Assembly (NCBI GenBank): GCA_905199225.1
Contig: CAJKFS010000049.1
Location: 1-14,689, forward strand
Source of the DNA: an uncultured Collinsella sp.
GTDB lineage: Bacteria; Actinomycetota; Coriobacteriia; Coriobacteriales; Coriobacteriaceae
DNA length: 14,689 nucleotides
Reading direction: 5' to 3'
Shown: piece by piece, positions 7,894 through 14,437 of the stretch
Numbering within the stretch: position 1 is the first letter of the stretch
Layout of the letters: the number at the start of each line of letters is the position of its first letter
Made by a program: the position numbers and the translations under genes
Notes under the pieces: generated by a model
What the model was told of the DNA's origin: nothing
Database searches by the model: none
The model's input: the letters and a program-made list of their open reading frames with translations, nothing else

Positions 7894-9753
7894 ATGGCGA
7901 TTCTTTTGGGATGCGATTCCATCAGCCTAGAGTTTCCCACCAAGCATATTTTCGATAGCGTGACGCTCGGCGTGGGCGAGGGCGATCGCATTGGTATTGT
8001 CGGTAAAAACGGCGACGGCAAGTCGACGCTGCTGAGCGTGCTCGCCGGCACGCTGGAGCCCGATGACGGACGCGTGACGCACCGCCGCGGCACCACGATC
8101 GGTCTACTCGGCCAAAAGGATCAGCTTGTCGACACCGATACCGTGCATCATGCCGTTGTGGGCGACACGCCCGAGTATGAGTGGGCGTCGAGTCCGCGTA
8201 CGCGCCAGATTCTGGCCGGTCTTATTAGCGATGTGCCCTGGGAGGGCATGGTGTGCGAGCTCTCGGGCGGTCAGCGCCGCCGCGTTGATCTCGCGCGCCT
8301 GCTGATCGGCGACTATGACGTGCTCATGCTCGATGAGCCCACCAACCACCTGGACATGCGCACCATCAACTGGCTTGCACGCCATCTTAAGGCTCGCTGG
8401 CAGCGCGGCCAGGGCGCCATGCTCGTGGTCACGCACGATCGCTGGTTCTTGGACGAGGTCTGCAACAGCATGTGGGAGGTCCACGACGGCCAGGTCGAAC
8501 CCTTCGAGGGCGGCTACTCGGCATACATCCTGCAGCGCGTGGAGCGCGACCGCATGGCCGCCGTCACCGAGGAACGCCGTCGCAACATGGCGCGCAAGGA
8601 GCTTGCGTGGCTGAGTCGCGGCGCCCAGGCCCGCTCCACCAAGCCCAAGTTTCGCGTGGACGCCGCTCGCGAGCTCATCGCCGACGTGCCGCCCGTGCGC
8701 GACGAGCTGGAGCTTAAGCGCCTGGCGGTGAGCCGTCTGGGCAAGCAGGTTATCGATGTCATCGACGTGGATGCCGGCTATGCGGATACCGATGGCGCGC
8801 CCAAGCAGGTGCTCTCCGACGTGACCTGGCTCATCGGTGCGGGCGACCGCTATGGCCTGTTGGGCGAGAACGGCGCCGGCAAATCCACACTGCTTGACGT
8901 GATTCAGGGCAAGATTGCGCCCCTGCGCGGTCGTGTAAAGATCGGCCAGACGGTGCGTTTTGGCGTGCTATCGCAGCAGCTCGAGGAGCTCGAGCCCTAC
9001 ATGGGCGACACGATCCGCGAGGTGCTCAGCAACTATAAGAAGTATTACGTCATCGACGGCAAGGAGACCTCGCCCGAGAAGCTCTGCGAGCGTCTGGGCT
9101 TTACGACGCAGCAGCTCTGGAGTCGCATCGGCGATCTTTCGGGCGGCCAGCGCCGTCGCCTGTCGCTGCTGCTGACGATCCTGGACGAGCCCAACGTGCT
9201 TATCCTGGACGAGCCCGGCAACGACCTGGATACCGATATGCTGGCGATTGTCGAGGACCTGCTCGACGGCTGGCCCGGCACGCTGATCCTGGTGACGCAC
9301 GACCGCTTCTTGATGGAGCGCGTGACCGACCAGCAGTGGGCGCTGCTCGACGGCCACCTGACGCATATGCCCGGCGGCGTGGACCAGTACCTGCGCCTGT
9401 GCAACGCCACCGCCGAGGGCGAGCCCGTGGGTGCGCCGAGCGCCAAGACCGGCACGTTTGACACCGGTGCCGCGGCGGCTGCGGCCGAAAAGCCCAAGTC
9501 GAGCGGCCAGCCCAATGGCCTTTCCAACGCCGAACGTCAGAAGCTTCGCCGCGAGGTGAGCTCGCTCGAGCGCAAAATGGAGACGCAGCGCGCCCGCGTG
9601 GAGGAGGCCGAGGCCGCGATGGCTCAGGTCGACCCCACCAACTACACGGCGCTGGGCGAGCAACAGGCAAAGATCGACGAGGCCCACGCCGCCATGGACG
9701 CGCTGGAGATGGCGTGGCTCGAGGCGAGCGAGAAGCTCGAGGGCGAGGAGTAG
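7894..9753 (+). CDS. ABC-F family ATPase, Uup-like
   Basis: A 619-residue protein with two ABC domains and no membrane helices, as in the ABC-F translation factors and DNA/ribosome-associated Uup. Domain 1: Walker A GKNGDGKST (37-45), LSGGQ (123-127), Walker B LMLDEPTNHLD (144-154). The interdomain linker has WLSRGAQARSTKPKFR (239-254), the Uup-type arm sequence. Domain 2: GENGAGKST (324-332), LSGGQ (415-419), and LILDEPGNDLD (436-446), where the usual EPTN is EPGN. Residues about 546-617 form a charged coiled-coil C-terminal domain, as in Uup. Start 7894 follows AAGGAG (7880-7885) and gives the normal N-terminus MAILLGCDSISLEF; upstream in-frame codons lie in the terminator. The HAD gene follows by 6 bp. 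No antibiotic-resistance role is implied by the sequence. Confidence 0.9.
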   Translation: MAILLGCDSISLEFPTKHIFDSVTLGVGEGDRIGIVGKNGDGKSTLLSVLAGTLEPDDGRVTHRRGTTIGLLGQKDQLVDTDTVHHAVVGDTPEYEWASSPRTRQILAGLISDVPWEGMVCELSGGQRRRVDLARLLIGDYDVLMLDEPTNHLDMRTINWLARHLKARWQRGQGAMLVVTHDRWFLDEVCNSMWEVHDGQVEPFEGGYSAYILQRVERDRMAAVTEERRRNMARKELAWLSRGAQARSTKPKFRVDAARELIADVPPVRDELELKRLAVSRLGKQVIDVIDVDAGYADTDGAPKQVLSDVTWLIGAGDRYGLLGENGAGKSTLLDVIQGKIAPLRGRVKIGQTVRFGVLSQQLEELEPYMGDTIREVLSNYKKYYVIDGKETSPEKLCERLGFTTQQLWSRIGDLSGGQRRRLSLLLTILDEPNVLILDEPGNDLDTDMLAIVEDLLDGWPGTLILVTHDRFLMERVTDQQWALLDGHLTHMPGGVDQYLRLCNATAEGEPVGAPSAKTGTFDTGAAAAAAEKPKSSGQPNGLSNAERQKLRREVSSLERKMETQRARVEEAEAAMAQVDPTNYTALGEQQAKIDEAHAAMDALEMAWLEASEKLEGEE

Positions 9754-9759
9754 GCGAGG

Positions 9760-10530
9760 ATGATCAAGGCTGCGTTTTTCGATATCGACGGCACGCTGCT
9801 GAGCTTTAAGACGCACCGGATTCCGGCGTCGGCGCAACAGGTGCTCGACAGCTTTCACGAGCAGGGGATTGCATGCGTGATCGCCACGGGTCGCCCGACC
9901 TACCAGATGCCCGATTGGCTGTTCGACTTGGGTTGGGATGCGTACATTACGCTTTCGGGCCAGCACTGTTTTGATGCCAAGGGCGTCTACCGCAGCTGCC
10001 CGATTGATCCGGACGACGTCGCGGTGATCGTGGACCAGGTGGCGCAGGGGCGCTATGATTCGCTGTGTATGCAGGGCGAGAACTCGTTTGTGAACCGCCT
10101 GTCCGAGCGCGTGGTGACGGCTGGCAGCAACGCGGGAATCGTCTACCACGAGGAGCCGTTTGAGCACGCCTTTGACGCACCGGTCTACCAGTTTTGCGCC
10201 TTTGTGGACCCGGCCGACGAACATATCGTGACCGACGCCGTGTCGCATTCGCTCACCACGCGCTGGTGCGACCTGTTCTGCGACATTATTCCCGCTAACG
10301 GCGGCAAGGACCTGGGCGTGGCGGCGACGCTCGAGCGGCTTGGTATCGACGCGAGCGAGGCGATTGCCTTTGGCGACGGCGAGAACGACCTGTCGATGTT
10401 TGCCGCCGTGGGCACGAGCGTGGCCATGGGCAACGCACAGGACACGGTGAAAGCTGCGGCGACCTATGTGACGACTGCCGTGGACGACGACGGCATCTAC
10501 AACGCCGCGAAGCACTTTGGATTGATGTAA
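9760..10530 (+). CDS. Cof-type HAD-IIB phosphatase
   Basis: A 256-residue cytosolic phosphatase of the Cof/YidA-like group, acting on sugar phosphates or related small molecules (substrate not readable). Motif I FFDIDGTLL gives D8 and D10, motif II IATGRP gives T43, motif III lysine is K183 in GGKDLG, and motif IV FGDGENDLSMF gives D206 and D210. The alpha/beta cap, type IIB, lies between motifs II and III. It starts 6 bp after the ABC-F stop, with purine-rich sequence from the end of that gene serving as ribosome site, so the two are co-transcribed. A hairpin with U-rich tail follows at 10554-10589. Confidence 0.9.
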   Translation: MIKAAFFDIDGTLLSFKTHRIPASAQQVLDSFHEQGIACVIATGRPTYQMPDWLFDLGWDAYITLSGQHCFDAKGVYRSCPIDPDDVAVIVDQVAQGRYDSLCMQGENSFVNRLSERVVTAGSNAGIVYHEEPFEHAFDAPVYQFCAFVDPADEHIVTDAVSHSLTTRWCDLFCDIIPANGGKDLGVAATLERLGIDASEAIAFGDGENDLSMFAAVGTSVAMGNAQDTVKAAATYVTTAVDDDGIYNAAKHFGLM

Positions 10531-10553
10531 CTGCGGGTCGGCACCCGGCGCCT

Positions 10554-10589
10554 GGGGACACTCCTTGTGGGGCGTCCCCATTTTGTTTT
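10554..10589 (+). terminator. Terminator after the ABC-F / HAD operon
   Basis: GGGGAC (10554-10559) pairs with GTCCCC (10574-10579), followed by the T-rich tail attttgtttt. The stem is short and the loop 14 bases, so strength is uncertain. Confidence 0.6.
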
Positions 10590-10610
10590 CGTCCCGCACG
10601 TTTTGTGAAA

Positions 10611-10692
10611 CACGGCTAACTTTTAGACAAAGTAGTAAGACATGGGCAACTTTTGCGGTAAAGTTAGCCGTGGAAAGTATCCAAAGGCTAAC
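10611..10692 (+). promoter_or_regulatory. Candidate DtxR/MntR-family operator cluster
   Basis: CACGGCTAACTTT (10611-10623) and AAAGTTAGCCGTG (10660-10672) are a perfect 13-bp inverted pair 36 bp apart. A third GGCTAAC copy is at 10686-10692, and a degenerate GGCAACTTT at 10645-10653. GGCTAAC/GTTAGCC resembles the half-site of DtxR/IdeR boxes (which contain TTAGGnTAnCCTAA-type cores). The cluster ends 25 bp before the metalloregulator gene, as expected for autoregulation or, alternatively, an RNA stem-loop. I see no convincing -10 box. Confidence 0.55.
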
Positions 10693-10717
10693 TAGCAATC
10701 ATCGCGAAAGGCGGCCC

Positions 10718-11095
10718 ATGGCCCTACGTGAATCCGGAGAAGACTATCTCGAATCGATCTACGTTCTGTCGGAACGTCAGGGCATCGTGCGCTCGATTGA
10801 CGTTGCGGAGTACCTCGGCGTAACTAAGGCGAGCGTTTCCAAGGCCATGGCGACGTTGGAAAGCAACGGCTATGTCGAAATGGGCAAACGAGATGTTCAT
10901 CTGACAAAGCGGGGGCTGGAGGTCGCTCGTCAAATGTGGGAGCGTCACTGCTTTTTCGTGGGGCTGCTAGAGGACGCGGGTGTTTCGGCTGAGGTCGCGT
11001 TGCAAGAGGGCTGCCACATGGAGCATTGCCTGAGCGAGGAGAGCTTTGAGAAGCTGAAATCGATGCTGGGGCGGGACGGCGACCGGGATCAGTAA
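10718..11095 (+). CDS. DtxR/MntR-family metal-dependent transcriptional repressor
   Basis: A 125-residue cytoplasmic regulator with the compact MntR-like architecture: an N-terminal winged helix-turn-helix (about 1-65, recognition helix near TKASVSKAMATLESNGYV) and a helical dimerisation/metal domain, but no SH3-like third domain. Aligned by eye with Bacillus subtilis MntR (D8, E11, H77, E99, E102, H103) the ligands are D9, E12, H77, C99, E102 and H103. Position 99 is thus a cysteine, as at C102 of DtxR, giving a mixed Mn/Fe-type site. Start 10718 is chosen because AAAGG (10706-10710) precedes it and the family begins close to 'ESGEDYLESIY'; the frame extends upstream through the operator region. 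Monocistronic; the next gene is convergent. Metal specificity is open. Confidence 0.88.
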   Translation: MALRESGEDYLESIYVLSERQGIVRSIDVAEYLGVTKASVSKAMATLESNGYVEMGKRDVHLTKRGLEVARQMWERHCFFVGLLEDAGVSAEVALQEGCHMEHCLSEESFEKLKSMLGRDGDRDQ

Positions 11096-11173
11096 CCCCA
11101 CCAACCAAGTCCAACTCAGACAAGGAACCCCGCCAGCAAGCGATGCCCAAGAACCACCAGCAACGTCTCCGTA

Positions 11174-11302
11174 GGCCGGGACCGGGCTTGGTTTTGAAAA
11201 CATTCCGCAGGCCAGAATCGCCCCCGTTCGTAGCTCCGAAGGAGCAGAACGGGGGCGATTCATTGGTCGAGGACGTTTTCAAAACCAAGCCCGGTCCCGG
11301 CC
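11174..11302. terminator. Giant nested palindrome between convergent metal genes
   Basis: Outer arms 11174-11201 and 11275-11302 are perfectly complementary over 28 bp (ends GGCCGGGACCGGG... and GTTTTGAAAAC). Inner arms GAATCGCCCCCGTTC (11215-11229) and its complement (11247-11261) add 15 perfect base pairs, capped by GCTCC-GAA-GGAGC (11233-11245). It lies between the DtxR-family gene (+) and the ATPase (-), 17 bp from the ATPase stop. Folded RNA from either strand would be the same shape, consistent with a bidirectional 3' structure; there is no external U-tract. Confidence 0.7.
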
Positions 11303-11318
11303 GGAGGGACCACAGGCG

Positions 11319-13271
11319 CTACAGGTTCTTGACACCCATCGCGCGCATGGCGTTCAGGATGGCGATGATCGCCACGCCCACGTCGCCGAACACAGCAAGC
11401 CACATGTTAGCGATGCCCAGCGCTGCCAGCACAAGTATCAGCAGCTTAACGCCCAGCGCAAAGATGATGTTCTGCCAGACAATCGCCATGGTCTTGCGTG
11501 CCACGCGGATCGCGCGGGAAATGTTGGACGGCTTGTCGTCCATGAGCACCACGTCGGCTGCCTCAATCGCGGCGTCGGAACCCATAGCGCCCATGGCAAT
11601 GCCAACATCGGCGCGCGTAAGCACGGGCGCGTCGTTGATACCGTCGCCGACAAAGGCGAGCTTGCCCTTGCCGCTTTCGGCCGCGAGCAACGCCTCAACA
11701 CGCTCGACCTTATCGCCCGGCAGCAGCTGCGCGTGGAACTCGTCGAGACTGAGTTGCTTGGCCACAGACGCCGCAACCTCCTCGCGGTCGCCCGTGAGCA
11801 TGACGGTGCGCTTGACGCCGGCGGCGTGCAGGTCGCTGATCGTCTGCTCGGCATCGGCCTTGACGGTGTCGGCAATTACAGTGTGGCCGGCATAGATGCC
11901 ATCGACCAGCACGTGAAGGATCGTACCGACGACCTCGCAATCGGGTGCTTCGACTCCGGTCGCGGCGAGCATTTTTGCGTTGCCAACGACGACGTGCTTG
12001 CCGTCGATGGTCGCCGTCACGCCGTGGCCCGCGTCATTAGTGGAATCCGTTACGCGCGTGGGGTCAAGCTCGCCCTGGAAGGCGGCACGCACCGACTGTG
12101 CGATAGGGTGATCGGAGAACGACTCGGCAAGGGCGGCGACTTCGAGCAACGACTGCTCGGTATAGCCGGCCTCGGGGTGCACCGCAACGACCGAGAACGT
12201 GCCGTTGGTGAGGGTGCCAGTTTTGTCGAAGACGACGGTGTCCACGTCGGCGAGCGTCTCGAGGTAGTTAGAACCCTTGATGAGAACGCCCAGCTTGGAC
12301 GCGCCGCCGATGCCGCCAAAGAAGCTCAGCGGCACGCTGATCACGAGCGCGCACGGGCAGCTGACGACCAGGAAGGTCAGGCCTCGCAGAATCCAATCAG
12401 ACCAGGCGCCGGTGACCAGGCCGCCGCCGAGCGCGAGCACCGCGGCCGCGCCGGTGACAGCGGGGGTGTAGACGCGAGCAAAGCGCGTGATGAAGTTCTC
12501 AGTGCGCGCCTTCTTTTCGCTGGCATTTTCCACGAGCTCCAGGACGCGTGCGACGGTGGACTCGCCAAAGGGCTTGGTGGTGCGTACGTGGATGAGGCCC
12601 GTCATGTTGATGCAGCCGCTGATGATGTCGTCGCCGGACTTGGCGGGGCGGGGGACTGATTCGCCCGTGAGCGCGGCGGTGTCGAGCTGGGTTTCGCCCT
12701 CGACGATGACGCCGTCGATAGGCACGCGCTCGCCCGGCTTGACCACGATCACGGTGCCGACCGCGATGTCATCGGGGAAGACCTGTTCGAGTGTGCCGTC
12801 GGGTTGCTCGACGTTGGCGTAGTCGGGTGCGATGTCCATCATGGCGCTGATCGATTTACGGCTCTTGCCCACGGCGTATGCCTGGAACAGTTCGCCGACC
12901 TGGTAGAACAGCATGACGGCGGCGCCTTCGGCCATGTGCGGATCGGTGTCGGGGAAGAGCACCATGGCAAACGCGCCGATGGTCGCGACGGCCATGAGGA
13001 AACTCTCGTCGAAGGCCTTGCCGCGGCGGATGTTATTGAATGCCTTTTGCAGTACGTCGTAGCCGACAATCAAAAACGGCACGAGGAACAGCACAAAGCT
13101 GGCGTAGGTGTCGCCCGGGGTGCCGAATGCGGCGGTAAGGGTGCCGAACTCATCGAGGGCGTACACCACGGCAAAAATGCCCAGCGCTACCAGGATGCGG
13201 TTGCGCTTATGCTCGAGTGATTCTTTTTTCTTGCGCTTCTTCTTTTTCTTTTTGGGGTCGGCGGTGGCCAT
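11319..13271 (-). CDS. P1B-type heavy-metal efflux ATPase (Zn/Cd/Pb type)
   Basis: A 650-residue membrane pump that exports soft divalent metals by ATP hydrolysis. Motifs in order: actuator TGES (202-205), the membrane metal site SCPCAL (CPC at 305-307), phosphorylation site DKTGT with D349, HP dipeptide (388-389) marking the P1B class, TGD (493-495) and GDGINDAP (542-549). In the last helices N601, K609 and D630 (in FGDVG) match the Zn/Cd-type P1B-2 pattern. The N-terminus has no HMA domain; instead residues 7-16 are almost all lysine. A metal-binding HMA protein is encoded separately just upstream. Start 13271 follows GGGAGGA on the minus strand; a start at 13340 would run through the hairpin and operator. 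Likely product: ZntA/CadA-like exporter. Confidence 0.92.
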   Translation of the reverse strand: MATADPKKKKKKRKKKESLEHKRNRILVALGIFAVVYALDEFGTLTAAFGTPGDTYASFVLFLVPFLIVGYDVLQKAFNNIRRGKAFDESFLMAVATIGAFAMVLFPDTDPHMAEGAAVMLFYQVGELFQAYAVGKSRKSISAMMDIAPDYANVEQPDGTLEQVFPDDIAVGTVIVVKPGERVPIDGVIVEGETQLDTAALTGESVPRPAKSGDDIISGCINMTGLIHVRTTKPFGESTVARVLELVENASEKKARTENFITRFARVYTPAVTGAAAVLALGGGLVTGAWSDWILRGLTFLVVSCPCALVISVPLSFFGGIGGASKLGVLIKGSNYLETLADVDTVVFDKTGTLTNGTFSVVAVHPEAGYTEQSLLEVAALAESFSDHPIAQSVRAAFQGELDPTRVTDSTNDAGHGVTATIDGKHVVVGNAKMLAATGVEAPDCEVVGTILHVLVDGIYAGHTVIADTVKADAEQTISDLHAAGVKRTVMLTGDREEVAASVAKQLSLDEFHAQLLPGDKVERVEALLAAESGKGKLAFVGDGINDAPVLTRADVGIAMGAMGSDAAIEAADVVLMDDKPSNISRAIRVARKTMAIVWQNIIFALGVKLLILVLAALGIANMWLAVFGDVGVAIIAILNAMRAMGVKNL

Positions 13272-13295
13272 GACTCGTATCCTCCCATTTGAATG

Positions 13296-13315
13296 TATGA
13301 ACACTCGCTCATATA
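13296..13315 (-). promoter_or_regulatory. ArsR/SmtB-type operator before the ATPase gene
   Basis: TATGAACACTCGCTCATATA matches the two operators upstream of the repressor gene (14032-14053, 14067-14088) at most positions. It lies 25-44 bp upstream of the ATPase start codon, so the ATPase probably has its own metal-controlled promoter in addition to read-through. A TTGCCG-N19-TATATG pair overlapping it on the minus strand is a weak promoter candidate. Confidence 0.75.
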
Positions 13316-13327
13316 ATTTCGCGAGCA

Positions 13328-13350
13328 AAGGCCGCGGCAAGCGCGGCCTT
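13328..13350 (-). terminator. Hairpin between HMA and ATPase genes
   Basis: AAGGCCGCG (13328-13336) pairs with CGCGGCCTT (13342-13350), a 9-bp stem with a 5-base loop, 22 bp downstream of the HMA stop. Only three T residues follow on the minus strand, so it may be an attenuator or processing site more than a full terminator. A weaker 6-bp hairpin (CAGGTT/AACCTG) is at 13352-13369. Confidence 0.45.
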
Positions 13351-13371
13351 GCAGGTTGGCGTAAACCTGGG

Positions 13372-13590
13372 CTAGAGAATGATCTCGCAGTCAGGCTCGG
13401 CGTCGGCCGTAAACTCTACAACGCGGTTGAGCACCTCGTCGAACTCGGCGTCATCGGCCTCGAGCGTCAACTTCTGGGTCATAAAGTTGACGGACACGGA
13501 TTTGACGCCCTCGAGCTTGGCCAGCTCGTCCTGAAGCTCGCGCGCACAGTTGGCGCAGTCGATCTCGTCGAGCTTAAACTGCTTTTTCAT
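13372..13590 (-). CDS. Free-standing HMA-domain metal-binding protein
   Basis: A 72-residue single heavy-metal-associated domain of ferredoxin-like fold. The metal-binding loop is DCANCA with C12 and C15, and the fold follows the beta-alpha-beta-beta-alpha-beta order, with VKSVSVNF as the second strand. A third cysteine, C68, sits in the acidic tail EPDCEIIL. It is about the size of CopZ-like chaperones, but its position between an ArsR-type repressor and a Zn/Cd-type ATPase that lacks its own HMA domain suggests it supplies that missing domain in trans. Start at 13590 has AAAGGA about 9 bases upstream. The acidic residues near the metal loop fit a divalent metal; copper cannot be excluded. 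Confidence 0.88.
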   Translation of the reverse strand: MKKQFKLDEIDCANCARELQDELAKLEGVKSVSVNFMTQKLTLEADDAEFDEVLNRVVEFTADAEPDCEIIL

Positions 13591-13652
13591 GGTGGGTTCC
13601 TTTCCCTGTTTTGCGGCTTGGGTGCAGGCCGCGCTGGTACCGTGGTTGGTTG

Positions 13653-14018
13653 CTATTCGCAGATGTGGCTCATGCCTTGGTTGAGCATGGTGTAGACGTG
13701 GTCGTCGGCGAGCGAGTATAGGATATTGCGCCCGTCGCGCCGGAATTTAACCAGGTGCGACTGCTTGAGTGTGCGCAGCTGGTGCGACACCGCGGACTGC
13801 GAGGTTTCGGTCGCTTCGGCGATGTCTGCCACGCAGAGCTCGCGGCCCATGAGGGCATAGAGGATCTTGATGCGCGTGGTGTCGCTGAAGACCTTGAACA
13901 GGTCGGCGAGGTTGTAGAGAAGCTCCTCGTCGGGAAGGTCCTCGGGCGAGCAGGTGGTGGGGATCGCGGGTTCGGTGGCCTCGATGTCGGGTTTCGTTTC
14001 ATCAACGCGGATGCTCAT
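13653..14018 (-). CDS. ArsR/SmtB-family metal-sensing repressor
   Basis: A 121-residue winged-helix repressor that leaves its operator when it binds metal. The helix-turn-helix is about 62-90 (CVADIAEATETSQSAVSHQL, then LRTLKQSHLV), and the wing is FRRDGRNILYSL. The C-terminal helix has D105, H107, H118 and E121, spaced exactly as the alpha-5 Zn(II) site D104, H106, H117, E120 of SmtB. There is a single Cys in ELCVAD where CadC/ArsR have ELCVCD, so the alpha-3 thiolate site is incomplete, though C23 and C62 could contribute. I infer zinc or similar sensing. Start 14018 follows AAAGGA; the N-terminal 35 residues are acidic and unusual. First gene of the arsR-HMA-ATPase locus; 62 bp gap to HMA. 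Confidence 0.92.
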   Translation of the reverse strand: MSIRVDETKPDIEATEPAIPTTCSPEDLPDEELLYNLADLFKVFSDTTRIKILYALMGRELCVADIAEATETSQSAVSHQLRTLKQSHLVKFRRDGRNILYSLADDHVYTMLNQGMSHICE

Positions 14019-14031
14019 TGCAATATCCTTT

Positions 14032-14053
14032 CATATGAACATGCGCTCATATA
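14032..14053 (-). promoter_or_regulatory. ArsR/SmtB operator, promoter-distal
   Basis: This site has ATATGAACAT at one end and CTCATATA at the other, a SmtB/CzrA-like imperfect palindrome. Its sequence is the inverted equivalent of 14067-14088, with 19 of 22 bases equal when that site is reverse-complemented. It overlaps the region just after the -10 box and the Shine-Dalgarno of the repressor gene, so bound repressor should block initiation or early elongation. Confidence 0.8.
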
Positions 14054-14064
14054 ACTTGCTTCCA

Positions 14065-14092
14065 ATTATATGAGTGTATGTTCATATGTCAA
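14065..14092 (-). promoter_or_regulatory. Consensus promoter of the arsR-HMA(-ATPase) locus
   Basis: On the minus strand TTGACA (14087-14092) and TATAAT (14065-14070) are both perfect consensus hexamers, separated by 16 bp (14071-14086). It is the best promoter in the window and points into the repressor gene. The first start would be near 14058. Confidence 0.88.
14067..14088 (-). promoter_or_regulatory. ArsR/SmtB operator inside the promoter spacer
   Basis: TATATGAGTG followed by TATGTTCATATG forms an imperfect palindrome that covers the whole spacer and the inner edges of the -35 and -10 hexamers. Repressor bound here would exclude RNA polymerase, the classic SmtB/CzrA arrangement. Confidence 0.82.
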
Positions 14093-14176
14093 TGACGTTC
14101 AGGTAATTCGTTGCACAAAATGATGGGGAATAGTGGACGAGATCCCGGAGTGAGCGGTTTTGATAGCCGATGCCGG

Positions 14177-14425
14177 GGTGGGTGCCCCTGAGCCGTGCAA
14201 AAATTGGAGTATTCTGTAACGATAGGGGGTCCGTTAATTTATTGCAGGCCATATAATGCAGTTCAAGAGTTATCTTAGGGTGTTAATCCGATGAGTTCTT
14301 CCTCAAATGTTGCCTAACGCTCTCACGCAAGAGTGATTTCGCTTCACATTTGGATCCACTCGAGGGTGATAGACACCCGGCTCTGCTGAATACTCGCAAT
14401 TTTGCACGTCGCTAAGGTACCCACC
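14177..14425. repeat. MITE-like intergenic element with imperfect inverted arms
   Basis: Arms of about 40 bp (14177-14216 and 14386-14425) share, in inverted orientation, the blocks GGTGGGT, CGTGCAAAA and GAGTATTC in the same order, with small indels between. The 169 bp between them has no frame of interest. The words GGTACC and TACTC also occur at about 102-136 at the left end at similar spacing, so this may be a dispersed repeat family. Nothing in it resembles a transposase. The 14093-14176 flank is featureless apart from a very short open frame (14120-14188). Confidence 0.5.
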
Positions 14426-14437
14426 TTGTTAGCCGGT

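Noticed and set aside
8968..10698. 576-codon minus-strand open frame across the ABC-F and HAD genes
   Set aside because: It spans two well-supported genes and a terminator, with Arg/His/Leu-rich composition and no domain; a shadow of high GC.
11733..12659. 308-codon + strand open frame inside the P-type ATPase gene
   Set aside because: The minus strand has every P1B ATPase motif; this frame has none.
13209..13253. A-rich Lys codons of the ATPase as a programmed frameshift site, as in copA
   Set aside because: The longest A-run is about six and the frame does not fit an X-XXY-YYZ heptamer; the HMA product is encoded by its own gene.
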